Shown: piece after piece, positions 1 through 8,568 of the stretch
Layout: every line of letters starts with the position of its first letter
Position numbering within the stretch: the first letter of the stretch is position 1
Origin: Gammaproteobacteria bacterium
GTDB taxonomy: Bacteria > Pseudomonadota > Gammaproteobacteria > Steroidobacterales > Woeseiaceae
Length of the DNA: 64,000 bases
Assembly (NCBI GenBank): GCA_024639825.1
Contig: JAHEGH010000001.1
Location: 1 to 64,000 of the forward strand
Reading direction: 5' to 3'
The notes under the pieces: generated by a model
What the model was told of the DNA's origin: nothing
Database searches by the model: none
What the model saw: the letters and a program-made list of their open reading frames with translations, nothing else
Translations under genes and position numbers: made by a program

Positions 1-71
1 TTCCGTTCGACTTGCATGTGTTAGGCATGCCGCCAGCGTTCAATCTGAGCCAGGATCAAACTCTTCAGTTT
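1..71 (-). rRNA. rrs: 16S ribosomal RNA, 5' end only (partial)
   Basis: The reverse complement reads AAACTGAAGAGTTTGATCCT and continues into the CTGGCTCAG and GCATGCCTAACACATGC stretches, the universally conserved first bases of bacterial 16S rRNA. Only about 70 nt lie in the window; the gene continues off the left edge on the minus strand. The mature 5' end is placed by comparison with E. coli and could differ by a few bases. Confidence 0.97.
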
Positions 72-250
72 AAAGCTTTGAGCTTTTACTAAAGTGTAAT
101 CCCCACTCTAAATTACTATATAGAATTTAGGTTGGTTCTTACGCTTGATTTTGCCTTCGCAAAGTCCAGCGCAAGCACCCACACAAATTATCTGATTGAG
201 TTGTTAAAGAACGAGCCCCTTTCGCGATCGGCCGTGGCCAATGTCTGAAT
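72..250 (-). promoter_or_regulatory. rRNA operon leader with boxA antitermination signal
   Basis: This AT-rich transcribed leader separates the rRNA promoters from 16S. On the minus strand, GTTCTTTAACAAC (about 201-213) matches the boxA used by the Nus antitermination complex. It is followed by TCAGATAATTTGTGTGGG, which resembles the boxC part of gammaproteobacterial rRNA leaders. No protein gene is supported here; track ORFs in this stretch have no coding character. Confidence 0.8.
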
Positions 251-264
251 GGGGCGGACCCACC

Positions 265-292
265 ATTATACAGGCGAAGGAGGTGTTAGCAA
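265..292 (-). promoter_or_regulatory. rRNA promoter P2 (proximal)
   Basis: On the minus strand, -35 TTGCTA (287-292) is separated by 16 bp from a perfect -10 TATAAT (265-270). It lies about 195 bp upstream of the 16S 5' end and upstream of boxA. It is the second of two tandem promoters reading into the rRNA operon. Confidence 0.75.
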
Positions 293-362
293 CAATCCTC
301 TTGCGCCTGCATGTACTTTTGGGGGTCGACTGAGATACACCGTGTCCCTCAGCGAGCCGCGC

Positions 363-412
363 ATTATACGGGCGAATCGAACCCCGTCAACACCTTTTTT
401 AAAGTTTTTTTT
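363..412 (-). promoter_or_regulatory. rRNA promoter P1 with UP element
   Basis: On the minus strand, -35 TTGACG (385-390), a 16-bp spacer and -10 TATAAT (363-368) form a near-consensus promoter. Directly upstream is an A/T tract (about 393-412, AAAAAAAACTTTAAAAAA) of the type bound by the RNA polymerase alpha C-terminal domain. The discriminator after the -10 is GC-rich (GCGCGGC), as in stringently controlled rRNA promoters. Growth-rate and ppGpp control is inferred. Confidence 0.85.
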
Positions 413-653
413 ACGGGGCCGAGCCCGGCCCTCAAAGGGCTGCTGTGCGGTTGGTTCCGCGGGCAATGATTGTGGCTTTTTCTCCGGGAATACTGGCTAT
501 TTGTCCCCCTGGGCCGCGGCCGGACCCGGACGGCAATGGGACTCCAGATATGGCCTGCTTCCACGATTTCCCGGAAACCGGCGATGGCGGCGCGCAGTAA
601 TTACGCCACCCGCCGGTACTTGAGCGCCACGCGGCCAATCGACACACAGCGCG
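413..653. other. intergenic, no gene seen
   Basis: This is the spacer between the end of the secreted-protein gene and the rRNA promoters. It is GC-rich. It probably holds upstream activating sites (such as Fis) for the rRNA promoters, but I cannot identify them. Short ORFs on both strands here lack ribosome binding sites and family resemblance. Confidence 0.5.
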
Positions 654-1841
654 TCAGCCCTGGTCTCGCTCGGCACGCCAGTCCTTGTATTCCTGCTGGT
701 CGATAAGCGCTTTAAGGAAGCGATCTCGCCTCAGTGTCTGGGGTATCAGCATCTGGCCGAAACGATCTTCCAGCTGCGTCATCGCCTCGGTAGCGCCCGC
801 ATAGTCCTGCGCTGCCGTCCTTGCCCTGAGCAAGGTCCACCAACTGAGCTCAAGCCCCGGCTCGACCTGAGTGGCGCTCAGCGCAAACGCCTGAGCTCGC
901 TCGAAATCGCCCAGCGCCATGGCAGACGTTGCTTTAAAGGCCTCAGAAACGCCGTCTTTCATACCCAGCGCCGATTCAAAGCGGTCGAGCTCAACGATCG
1001 CCTCCTCGAAGAGGTTGCGGCTAATGTAGTACGCGGAAAGACCCAGGCTGTACAGGGCGTCGCCCGGGAAGGCAGCGACCAGCGACTCTACGGCCTGATT
1101 CAGCCGCGCAGGATCCCCCAGACTGCGGCAGTACTGGTAGTTGAGCACCACGATATGGGGTTCGTTGCGAAGCACCGCCTCGAGCCCGTCATAAATCTGG
1201 AAGTAGCGCTGCGGATTCTGGTCGCGCACAGCTTTCAGGAGTTCGCCCACCTGGAATACCTGCCCGTCCGTGGGGTTCGGCGTCTTCATGATGCTGCGAA
1301 CGGAGGTCTTTGCGGGCATGGCCCTCACCAGCGAGTCGCCGACATCCTCACTGAACCAGCTCGAGTTGTAGTAATCGAACCAGTCCACGATCACCAGCTT
1401 GTTGCGGCTCCTGGTCAACTCATAGGAATGGTAAGAAAAGCGGTAGCCTTTCCCAGCGTAGCGCACGATGGCGCGCCCTTGCCCGTCCTGGAACTGAAAG
1501 GCGATGATCGTGCCAATAATCTCGCCCCCGGATTCCGCCTGGGTACGGGCGCGGGGAAATGAAGAAACGAATATCTCCTGCAGCGTGCCGGAAAAACCGG
1601 CAGCGAACTGCTCCCTCGCGTCAGCATCAATCACCCGTGTTCCGAAGATACGATTGATTAGCGCCTTCTCATTCACCGCCCGCTGAAACAGGTCAAACTT
1701 GTTTTCGTTCAGGCCATTGATAACGGCTTCGAACTGCTCGCGCATCTCCGCCTCGGCCGACTGTGCGGCTGCGAGCTGCGGAGCTGTTGCGAACACCAGC
1801 GCCGCTGCGGCGAAAGCCAAAATCCTGTTCACTGCCTGCAC
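654..1841 (-). CDS. secreted hypothetical protein, probably helical-repeat C-terminus
   Basis: 395 aa, not recognised as a named family. The N-terminus (MQAVNRILAFAAAALVFATA...AAAQS) is a clear Sec signal peptide with an AxA cleavage site, so the mature protein is periplasmic or secreted. Residues about 30-170 look like a compact alpha/beta domain. From about 190 to 380 the sequence is helical and alanine/leucine-rich with TPR-like spacing (for example LFEEAIVELDRFESALG and ALGDFERAQAFALSA). It lies 38 bp downstream of tyrS on the same strand and is probably cotranscribed. The ATG has a purine-rich GCAGG upstream. Function unknown. Confidence 0.75.
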   Translation of the reverse strand: MQAVNRILAFAAAALVFATAPQLAAAQSAEAEMREQFEAVINGLNENKFDLFQRAVNEKALINRIFGTRVIDADAREQFAAGFSGTLQEIFVSSFPRARTQAESGGEIIGTIIAFQFQDGQGRAIVRYAGKGYRFSYHSYELTRSRNKLVIVDWFDYYNSSWFSEDVGDSLVRAMPAKTSVRSIMKTPNPTDGQVFQVGELLKAVRDQNPQRYFQIYDGLEAVLRNEPHIVVLNYQYCRSLGDPARLNQAVESLVAAFPGDALYSLGLSAYYISRNLFEEAIVELDRFESALGMKDGVSEAFKATSAMALGDFERAQAFALSATQVEPGLELSWWTLLRARTAAQDYAGATEAMTQLEDRFGQMLIPQTLRRDRFLKALIDQQEYKDWRAERDQG

Positions 1842-1879
1842 CTCCTGCTTGTGCGGTTCTCAGGGCCGCAACCTGCAAC

Positions 1880-3079
1880 TCAGGCGAGAGTGACGCGTGC
1901 GAACTTGCGCTTACCCACCTGATATATATGCGTACTGCCTGCCTCTACATGCAAAGCGCGATCTTCGACGCGCTCTCCGTCTATTTTGACCGCACCCTGC
2001 TTGATCATGCGAAACGCTTCGGACGTGCTCTCGACCAGTCCGGCACCTCGAAGAAGGTGCGCAATGCCCAGCTTTCCGTCCGCAGCGTCCAGCGAGACCT
2101 CGGGGATCTCGTCAGGCATCGCGCCTTTCTGGAAGCGCGAAATAAACTCCTGGCGAGCACTCTCAGCCGCGGCCTCATCATGGAATCTGGCAACTATTTC
2201 CATGCCAAGTTCAAATTTTGCGTCGCGCGGATTCATGCCGTCGGCAACGGCCTTTTTCAATGCGGCAATGTCATCGAGTGACCGGAAGCTCAGAACCTCG
2301 AAATAGCGCCACATCAGATCATCAGAAATCGACATGAGTTTGCCAAACATCTCGCCCGGCGACTCCGTGATTCCAATGTAATTTCCCAGAGATTTTGACA
2401 TCTTCTGAACACCGTCGAGTCCTTCAAGTAGCGGCGTCGTCATGACGATCTGCGGTTGCTGGCCAAAGTCCTGCTGCAACTGGCGACCGACGAGCAGGTT
2501 GAACTTCTGGTCGGTACCGCCCAGCTCGACATCGGCCTTCAGGGCAACCGAGTCATAACCCTGGACAAGTGGGTAGAGAAATTCATGAATGGAAATCGAC
2601 TGACCGCTCTTATAACGCTTACTGAAATCGTCGCGCTCGAGCATGCGGGCGACCGTATGCCGTGCCGCGAGCTTGATTAGCCCGGCCGCATCCATATCCC
2701 CCATCCAGTTGGAATTGAACTCGACGCGGGTCAGTTCGGGGTCGAGAATCTTGAATATCTGGCTTTCATAGGTCTCCGCATTTGCCTTGATCTCTTCTGG
2801 CGTCAGCGGCGGACGCGTGGCGTTCTTGCCTGACGGGTCGCCGATCATGCCCGTGAAGTCACCAATCAGGAAGACGACCTCATGGCCCAGCAGCTGGAAC
2901 TGACGCATCTTGTTGATCAGCACGGTGTGCCCGATATGCAGGTCCGGCGCGGTCGGGTCAAAACCGGCTTTCACAACCAGCGGCCGACCCTGTTGCAGCT
3001 TCGCCTCGAGCCCGTCCTCGGGCAATACCTCATCCGTGCCGCGGCTAAGCTCCGCGATTTGTTCCTTAATACTGCTCAT
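1880..3079 (-). CDS. tyrS: tyrosyl-tRNA synthetase
   Basis: 399 aa from the ATG at 3079. The enzyme charges tRNA-Tyr in the cytoplasm. The class I signature HIGH is at residues 48-51 and KMSKS at 226-230, with an S4-like RNA-binding domain at the C-terminus (about 335-399). The ORF track extends 58 codons upstream, but that extension is not tyrS-like; [11 protein letters not shown] is the natural start. tyrS next to a divergent M23 peptidase and anmK is a conserved gammaproteobacterial arrangement. The secreted unknown follows downstream. Confidence 0.96.
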   Translation of the reverse strand: MSSIKEQIAELSRGTDEVLPEDGLEAKLQQGRPLVVKAGFDPTAPDLHIGHTVLINKMRQFQLLGHEVVFLIGDFTGMIGDPSGKNATRPPLTPEEIKANAETYESQIFKILDPELTRVEFNSNWMGDMDAAGLIKLAARHTVARMLERDDFSKRYKSGQSISIHEFLYPLVQGYDSVALKADVELGGTDQKFNLLVGRQLQQDFGQQPQIVMTTPLLEGLDGVQKMSKSLGNYIGITESPGEMFGKLMSISDDLMWRYFEVLSFRSLDDIAALKKAVADGMNPRDAKFELGMEIVARFHDEAAAESARQEFISRFQKGAMPDEIPEVSLDAADGKLGIAHLLRGAGLVESTSEAFRMIKQGAVKIDGERVEDRALHVEAGSTHIYQVGKRKFARVTLA

Positions 3080-3173
3080 TATCCAGTGTCTTTTGACGCA
3101 CCTGGCGCGCCAGCCTGTGGGTGCGGCGCGAGCCGCAATTCGATTTCGCGCACTGTAGCATCCTCCTACAGTT

Positions 3174-3202
3174 TTGACCTCCAAAATACCAAACGGTAGA
3201 GT
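3174..3202 (+). promoter_or_regulatory. candidate sigma-70 promoter for the mepM-anmK-ppk run
   Basis: TTGACC (3174-3179), a 17-bp spacer and TAGAGT (3197-3202) lie about 30 bp upstream of the TTG start at 3232, in the divergent gap with tyrS. Spacing and -35 are good; the -10 is only fair. Assigned by eye. Confidence 0.45.
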
Positions 3203-3231
3203 AGCGGCATCCATAACACGGGGACGCAGAC

Positions 3232-4626
3232 TTGAGTCGTCAGGCCAGCCCACTTCTACACGATTACAAGCCGTCTGCTGCCAGAAAGCCCGCTAAATCC
3301 AAAGCCATCCAGTGGTTTGCGGTGGGCCTCGGTATTCCCCTCATGGGCATCGCACTCTTCACCGGCCTGAGCACCGACGAACCGCAGCCGGCTCTGCCGG
3401 AGACACCGGTCATGGTCGCCGCCGATACAGCGGTGCTGTCTGTCGAAGAGCTTGATGCAGCCGACATCACCCGCGATGCGATCCAGCCGGAAGTCGTGAC
3501 TGAACCTGAGCCGGTTTTCGACAGGCTGTCACTGACCGTCGGCCGCGGCGACACCATGGAAAAGCTGTTCCGCCGCAATAGCCTCGACATCGGCCAGCTG
3601 ATGACTATCGCCCAGCTCGACGAAGCGAAGAAGCGCTTCCGCCGCATAAAGCCCGGCGATGTTTTTGAGGTCACCCACGATGCGGGCAAAATTGTCAGCC
3701 TGTACTCAAAACTCGACCTGACCAACGCTCTGCAGATTGAGCGTCAGGATGAGGGCTTTACAGCGAAAATCATTGAACGGCCGATAGAGATACGCAAGCG
3801 TCACGCCTACGGTGTCATTGAGAGCTCGTTGTTTGAAAGCGCGGCGCAGGCCGGCTTGTCCGACAGGACAATCATGAACGTTGCCGGCATCTTTGCGTGG
3901 GACGTTGACTTCATTCTGGACATTCGTTCGGGCGATAACTATTACGTGCAGTTCGAGGAAATCTGGCAGGACGGTGAGTTCGTCGCCGATGGCGAAATCA
4001 TAGCCGCCGAGTTCAACAACAATGGCCGCCAGATCCGGGCCATTCGTTTTAAGGACAAAGATAACGTAACCGACTACTTCACACCCGATGGCAACAGCGT
4101 GCGCAAAGCTTTCATCCGGGCACCTGTCGACTTCACACGCATCAGCTCAAACTTCAATCCAAACCGGCGCCATCCCATCCTTAACACGATTCGCGCTCAC
4201 CGCGGTGTCGATTATGCAGCGCCGCGCGGCACACCCATTAAGGCGGCCGGCGACGGCAAGGTCATCTTCCGCGGCAACAAGTCCGGTTACGGCAAGGTGG
4301 TCATCGTGCAGCACGGTGGCAACATCACGACCCTGTACGCGCATATGTCGAGTTTTGCCGCGAAAGCGCGCGTCGGTTCACGAGTCCGGCAGGGACAGAC
4401 CATCGGCTATGTCGGCATGACCGGACTTGCTACGGCCAATCATCTGCACTACGAATATCGCCTTAATGGCGTGCATCGGAACCCGCGCACAGTCTCATTA
4501 CCCGACGCTGAACCGATCAAGGCAGAATACCGCCAGCAGTTCCTCACCGAGGCAGCCCCGATTCTCGAAGAACTCGAAGAGTTCAAGAGCACCAAGGTAG
4601 CGTCGATCGCCTTCAACACTCAGTAG
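3232..4626 (+). CDS. mepM: M23-family murein DD-endopeptidase (MepM/YebA-like)
   Basis: 464 aa. Envelope-anchored zinc peptidase predicted to cut peptidoglycan cross-links during wall growth. One hydrophobic anchor lies near residues 27-45. An OapA/LysM-like segment ([18 protein letters not shown]) is near 100-150. The C-terminal M23 domain (about 315-420) has [14 protein letters not shown], giving the HxxxD zinc pair, and HLHYEYR, giving the HxH motif; all metal and catalytic residues are present. The start is TTG at 3232; no ATG lies near the N-terminus and GGGGA sits upstream. anmK begins 4 bp after the stop, so the two are probably cotranscribed, coupling wall cutting with recycling. Confidence 0.9.
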   Translation: MSRQASPLLHDYKPSAARKPAKSKAIQWFAVGLGIPLMGIALFTGLSTDEPQPALPETPVMVAADTAVLSVEELDAADITRDAIQPEVVTEPEPVFDRLSLTVGRGDTMEKLFRRNSLDIGQLMTIAQLDEAKKRFRRIKPGDVFEVTHDAGKIVSLYSKLDLTNALQIERQDEGFTAKIIERPIEIRKRHAYGVIESSLFESAAQAGLSDRTIMNVAGIFAWDVDFILDIRSGDNYYVQFEEIWQDGEFVADGEIIAAEFNNNGRQIRAIRFKDKDNVTDYFTPDGNSVRKAFIRAPVDFTRISSNFNPNRRHPILNTIRAHRGVDYAAPRGTPIKAAGDGKVIFRGNKSGYGKVVIVQHGGNITTLYAHMSSFAAKARVGSRVRQGQTIGYVGMTGLATANHLHYEYRLNGVHRNPRTVSLPDAEPIKAEYRQQFLTEAAPILEELEEFKSTKVASIAFNTQ

Positions 4627-4630
4627 CGGC

Positions 4631-5734
4631 ATGCCCGATCTCTACATTGGCCTGATGTCCGGCACGAGCATGGATGGCATTGACGCCGTGCTTGTCAGTT
4701 TCGATGCGCGCGGCATCAACATCATGGCAACACATGAGAAGGCCTATCCTGACACGCTGCGCCGCGCACTGCTTAATGCCGTCACGACACCGGTTGACCA
4801 GCCAATCGAAAACATCGGGTCTATTGACCGACAGGTCGGCGAGTGCTTCCGTGATGTCACCCTGGAACTGCTGAGTAAAGCCGGCGTCGAGGCCGGCGAT
4901 GTTCGCGCCGTGGGTAGTCACGGCCAGACGGTCCGCCACCAGCCCGATGCCGTCACTCCCTACTCATTGCAGATCGGCAATCCAGCAACGATCGCGAGCG
5001 GGACCGGGATAACCACTGTCGCCGACTTCCGAAGCGCGGATATTGCGGCGGGCGGCCAGGGCGCACCGCTGGTCCCTCCCTTTCACGAATGGTTGTTCGG
5101 TGGCACTGGGAACGCGCGCGTCATTTTGAATATCGGCGGCATTTCCAACATCACGATATTGGGCGCGGACGACGCGCCGGTCGTTGGATTCGACACCGGC
5201 CCCGGTAATACCCTGCTCGACCGCTGGATTCAGCGGCACCGCAAGACAACATTCGATCGCAATGGTGACTGGGCTGCCTCGGGATCCTGCATCCAAATGC
5301 TCCTGGAGCAGTTGCTCTCCTATCCCTACTTCGAACTCGGGCCGCCAAAGAGCACCGGGCTTGAGGACTTCAATCTCGAGTGGTTATTGCAGCACAACAT
5401 CGAGACTTACGATCCGGCAGACGTTCAGGCCACGCTGGCAGAGCTAACCGCTCGCTCCGTTGCGGACAGCGTTCAACAGTTCGCGTCCGGGACGGAGGAA
5501 CTCTACGTATGCGGTGGCGGCGCGCACAACATGGACCTGTCGCGGCGCCTGGCGCGTAACCTGCCGGACACAAGAATCGCCACGACCGCCGCCGTGGGGC
5601 TCGACCCGGACTGGGTTGAGGCCGTCGCATTCGCCTGGCTGGCCATGCGCACCATGAACAACGAAACCGGGAACCTCCCGAGTGTGACCGGTGCAAGGCA
5701 CAAGGTAGTCCTTGGCACGGTACACTCGCCCTGA
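4631..5734 (+). CDS. anmK: anhydro-N-acetylmuramic acid kinase
   Basis: 367 aa, full family length. Phosphorylates and opens 1,6-anhydroMurNAc released by lytic transglycosylases to give MurNAc-6-P in the wall-recycling pathway. The N-terminal phosphate-binding loop GLMSGTSMDGIDA (residues 7-19) is diagnostic. VGSHGQT, GQGAPLVP and GFDTGPGN are further family motifs of this actin-like-fold kinase. It sits between mepM and ppk1 with 1-4 bp gaps. AmpD and AmpE, also in recycling, are encoded about 26 kb away in the same window. Confidence 0.95.
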   Translation: MPDLYIGLMSGTSMDGIDAVLVSFDARGINIMATHEKAYPDTLRRALLNAVTTPVDQPIENIGSIDRQVGECFRDVTLELLSKAGVEAGDVRAVGSHGQTVRHQPDAVTPYSLQIGNPATIASGTGITTVADFRSADIAAGGQGAPLVPPFHEWLFGGTGNARVILNIGGISNITILGADDAPVVGFDTGPGNTLLDRWIQRHRKTTFDRNGDWAASGSCIQMLLEQLLSYPYFELGPPKSTGLEDFNLEWLLQHNIETYDPADVQATLAELTARSVADSVQQFASGTEELYVCGGGAHNMDLSRRLARNLPDTRIATTAAVGLDPDWVEAVAFAWLAMRTMNNETGNLPSVTGARHKVVLGTVHSP

Positions 5735-5735
5735 A

Positions 5736-7790
5736 ATGAACGAGCTTTACATCAATCGCGAACTCAGCCTCCTGGAGTTCCATAAACGAGTACTCGCTCA
5801 GGCACTCGACCCGAATTTGCCCCTCCTCGAGAGGCTGCGCTTCCTGTGCATCAGTTGCACCAACCTCGACGAGTTCTTCGAAATTCGCGTTGCCGGGTTA
5901 AAGCAGCGCATGGAGATTGGTGCGCCCGCGCAGGGCCCCGAAAAAATACCGGCCCAGGAGGTGTTCAACACGCTTCGCCAGGAAGTCGCGGAGCTCGTGC
6001 GCCAGCAGTATGAATTGCTTAACAAGGTCATGTTCCCGGAACTGACCAAGGCTGGCGTCCGTTTTGTCCAGAGCCACGAGTGGAATGGCGAGCAGCAGGA
6101 ATGGCTGAGCCACTACTTCGACGAACAGGTTGTGCCGGTACTCACGCCCCTTACTTTCGATCCATCGCGGCCATTTCCGCGCATCCTGAACAAGAGCCTG
6201 AACTTCATCGTGCGCCTGCATGGACGAGACGCGTTCGGGCGACGCCGGCATCGCGGCATGGTGCAGGCGCCGCGCTCTCTGCCGCGCATTATTGAACTGC
6301 CCGAACATCTCAGCGAACCCGGCGAACACAACTATGTGTTCCTTTCTTCGGTCATTCGCGTGCACGTCGATCGTCTGTTCCCCGGACTTGATGTTGGCGG
6401 CTGCCACCAGTTCCGCGTGACCCGCAATAGCGACCTCTATATTGATGACGAGGAAGTCAGCGATCTCGTTCGGGCGCTCGAGGGCCAGCTTGAAGCCAGT
6501 CGTTATGGTGCGGCAGTGCGTATTGAGATCGGGCACGAGTGCCCCGAAGATCTGCAGGAGTTCCTGCTTGATCATTTCAGCCTGCAGGAACACGACATGT
6601 ACCTGGTCGAGGGGCCGGTTAACCTGAACCGACTGAGTACCGTTTGCGGGCTTACGGACCGACCCGAGTTGCTGTATCCCCCGTTCACCCAGGGCATGCC
6701 AGACGATCTGCTCACGGACGAGACCATCTTCGAGGTCCTGTCGAAAAAGAATGTGCTGCTTCATCATCCTTACCAGTCGTTCGCGCCGGTCATCGACTTC
6801 ATTGCGCTGGCGGCAGTCGACCCCGATGTGCTCGCCATCAAGCAAACGCTGTATCGGACCGGTGCCGACTCACCGATTGTCGATCACCTTGTTACAGCGG
6901 CGCGGGCTGGCAAGGAAGTGACGGTAGTGGTTGAGCTCATGGCGCGTTTTGATGAAGCGGCGAATATCGCGCTGGCCAACCGTCTGCAGGAGGCTGGCGC
7001 CCATGTGGTTTATGGTCTGGTCGGTTTCAAGACTCACGCCAAGATGCTCCTCGTCGTGCGGCGTGAGGACGACAGGCTTATCCGCTACGTCCACCTGGGA
7101 ACGGGCAATTACCACCATGCAACGACGTCCGTGTATACAGACTACGGGTACCTCTCGAGCAGCCAGCGCCTCGGCGAGGATGTGCACAAGTTGTTCCTGC
7201 AGTTGACGAGCCTGACCGAGGCCGTCGGCATGACGCGCATGCTTGCCTCACCATTCAGCCTGTTCGATGCACTGATCGACAAGATAAGGCGAGAGACAGA
7301 GAACGCGAAGGCCGGAAAAGAGGCGCGTATCATCGCCAAAGTTAACTCGCTGAACGAACCGCAGCTGGTCGACGCGCTCTACGAAGCATCGCAGGCCGGT
7401 GTCAGGGTCGACCTTATTATCCGGGGCATTTGTTCGCTGCGGCCCGGCGTTAAAGGGCTTTCTGAAAACATTCACGTACGCTCTATCGTCGGCCGCTTCC
7501 TGGAACATTCGCGGGTTTACTATTTTTTCAACGACGGCGACGAAGAGTTCTATTGTTCAAGTGCCGACTGGATGGAGCGCAATATGTTCCGTCGCAATGA
7601 GTCGTGCTTTGAGATTCGCCAGAAGGCGATGAAGGACATGCTTCGCAAGCACCTCGAGCTGTTCCTGGCCGACAACTGCCAGGCGTGGGTGCTCCATGGC
7701 GATGGCAACTACGAACGGCTGACACCGGGGAAGAAAAAACGCATTTCAGCGCAGGATATCTTCCTGGAAGAACTGACTGCCCAGACCTGA
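5736..7790 (+). CDS. ppk1: polyphosphate kinase 1
   Basis: 684 aa from the ATG at 5736 (MNELYINRELSLLEF); the track start at 5712 lies inside anmK. Reversibly transfers ATP gamma-phosphate to polyphosphate. The N-terminal domain begins with the typical NRELSLLEFHKRVL. Catalytic PLD-like motifs include GFKTHAKMLLV (phospho-accepting His region) and YVHLGTGNYH, followed by the second half with CSSADWMERNMFRR. The start is 1 bp after the anmK stop, so translation is likely coupled. The exopolyphosphatase ppx is about 3 kb downstream on the opposite strand, separated by an unrelated regulator/VWA pair. Confidence 0.96.
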   Translation: MNELYINRELSLLEFHKRVLAQALDPNLPLLERLRFLCISCTNLDEFFEIRVAGLKQRMEIGAPAQGPEKIPAQEVFNTLRQEVAELVRQQYELLNKVMFPELTKAGVRFVQSHEWNGEQQEWLSHYFDEQVVPVLTPLTFDPSRPFPRILNKSLNFIVRLHGRDAFGRRRHRGMVQAPRSLPRIIELPEHLSEPGEHNYVFLSSVIRVHVDRLFPGLDVGGCHQFRVTRNSDLYIDDEEVSDLVRALEGQLEASRYGAAVRIEIGHECPEDLQEFLLDHFSLQEHDMYLVEGPVNLNRLSTVCGLTDRPELLYPPFTQGMPDDLLTDETIFEVLSKKNVLLHHPYQSFAPVIDFIALAAVDPDVLAIKQTLYRTGADSPIVDHLVTAARAGKEVTVVVELMARFDEAANIALANRLQEAGAHVVYGLVGFKTHAKMLLVVRREDDRLIRYVHLGTGNYHHATTSVYTDYGYLSSSQRLGEDVHKLFLQLTSLTEAVGMTRMLASPFSLFDALIDKIRRETENAKAGKEARIIAKVNSLNEPQLVDALYEASQAGVRVDLIIRGICSLRPGVKGLSENIHVRSIVGRFLEHSRVYYFFNDGDEEFYCSSADWMERNMFRRNESCFEIRQKAMKDMLRKHLELFLADNCQAWVLHGDGNYERLTPGKKKRISAQDIFLEELTAQT

Positions 7791-7805
7791 CCGTGACCTC
7801 TGCCG

Positions 7806-8420
7806 CTAGTCTGCGGCGTGCGTGCGCCTGAATTCGTTGAGGACCGAGTCGATCAGTGTGTCGATGAGTTTTACCATCGAGAACGCGCCGCCCAGGTAGA
7901 GCTTGCCGGTCAGCGCCAGGATGCAAATACCGTGGATACCGCTCCACAAGGCCGTCGCCGTATGGTCGACCTCCTGGGAAATGTGATTGGGCGATAGCTC
8001 GCGAAGGTTTTCGGCAACCATCTCGAACAGGACGTCACGCCTTACCTTCATGAGTTCCGGTGTCGGTAGCCCACGCGGTGCCTGGTGCTCAAACACCAGC
8101 CGCCACCGATCCGGATGCTCCGTGGCGAAGTCCACGTAGACCGCCGCCATCGTCCGAATACGGGCCTCGGCGCTGCGCTTTTTCTTCACGTTCTTCTGGA
8201 TAAGCACCGCCATCTCGTCGATCGTCCTGGCATTCAGGTGGATGACGATATCGTCGAAATTGCGGAAGACGTGGTAAAGCGTCCCCACCGTGTAGCCGAT
8301 CTTTGCGGCCACCTTCCTCGCGGTCAATGACTTGAACCCCTCGGTCTCAACGATCTTCGCGGATGCGTCGATCGCCATCTTGCGGATTTCGTCCCGGCTG
8401 TGCTCGCTGCGCCTGCCCAT
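7806..8420 (-). CDS. TetR/AcrR-family transcriptional regulator (WHG-type C-terminus)
   Basis: 204 aa. N-terminal TetR helix-turn-helix (about residues 10-60), with SLTARKVAAKIGYTVGTLYHVFRNFDD matching the family recognition-helix pattern. The ligand domain carries TALWSGIHGICILALTGKL near residues 165-185, like the WHG-type TetR C-terminus. It is divergent from the VIT/VWA gene, and three near-identical 15-bp palindromes fill the shared intergenic region. I infer that it represses its neighbour and probably itself. The ligand is unknown. Confidence 0.9.
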   Translation of the reverse strand: MGRRSEHSRDEIRKMAIDASAKIVETEGFKSLTARKVAAKIGYTVGTLYHVFRNFDDIVIHLNARTIDEMAVLIQKNVKKKRSAEARIRTMAAVYVDFATEHPDRWRLVFEHQAPRGLPTPELMKVRRDVLFEMVAENLRELSPNHISQEVDHTATALWSGIHGICILALTGKLYLGGAFSMVKLIDTLIDSVLNEFRRTHAAD

Positions 8421-8470
8421 GCATTATGTCCAATAGATAGTGGCTTACCTAAGCGGAACAGTAACATTAT

Positions 8471-8485
8471 TTGAACATCGTTCAA
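8471..8485. promoter_or_regulatory. TetR operator O1
   Basis: TTGAACATCGTTCAA is a perfect inverted repeat (TTGAAC/GTTCAA) around a 3-bp centre. It overlaps the -35 of the VWA promoter. Confidence 0.8.
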
Positions 8486-8499
8486 TAACCATGTATAAA
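8471..8499 (+). promoter_or_regulatory. promoter of the VIT/VWA gene
   Basis: -35 TTGAAC (8471-8476), a 17-bp spacer and -10 TATAAA (8494-8499) give a strong promoter with +1 near 8506. The -35 is part of operator 1, and operator 2 covers the start point, so a bound TetR protein would occlude RNA polymerase. Confidence 0.7.
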
Positions 8500-8514
8500 T
8501 TAAACACCGTTTAA
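8500..8514. promoter_or_regulatory. TetR operator O2
   Basis: TTAAACACCGTTTAA is a perfect inverted repeat with the same GAAC/AAAC-N3-GTT core as O1. It lies immediately downstream of the -10, over the predicted +1. Confidence 0.8.
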
Positions 8515-8540
8515 TAAAGCGGTTTTTATTTGGCTAGTAA

Positions 8541-8555
8541 TTGAACGATGTTTAA
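8541..8555. promoter_or_regulatory. TetR operator O3
   Basis: TTGAACGATGTTTAA has one mismatch in the outer arm. It sits in the leader just before the AGGAG ribosome binding site of the VWA gene. Together O1-O3 define the consensus TTRAACRNYGTTYAA. Confidence 0.75.
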
Positions 8556-8568
8556 TTAGGAGAACATC

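Noticed and set aside
249-623. 124-aa ORF and overlapping ORFs in the rRNA promoter/leader region
   Set aside because: They span rRNA promoters with no ribosome sites; such frames are common misannotations next to rRNA operons.
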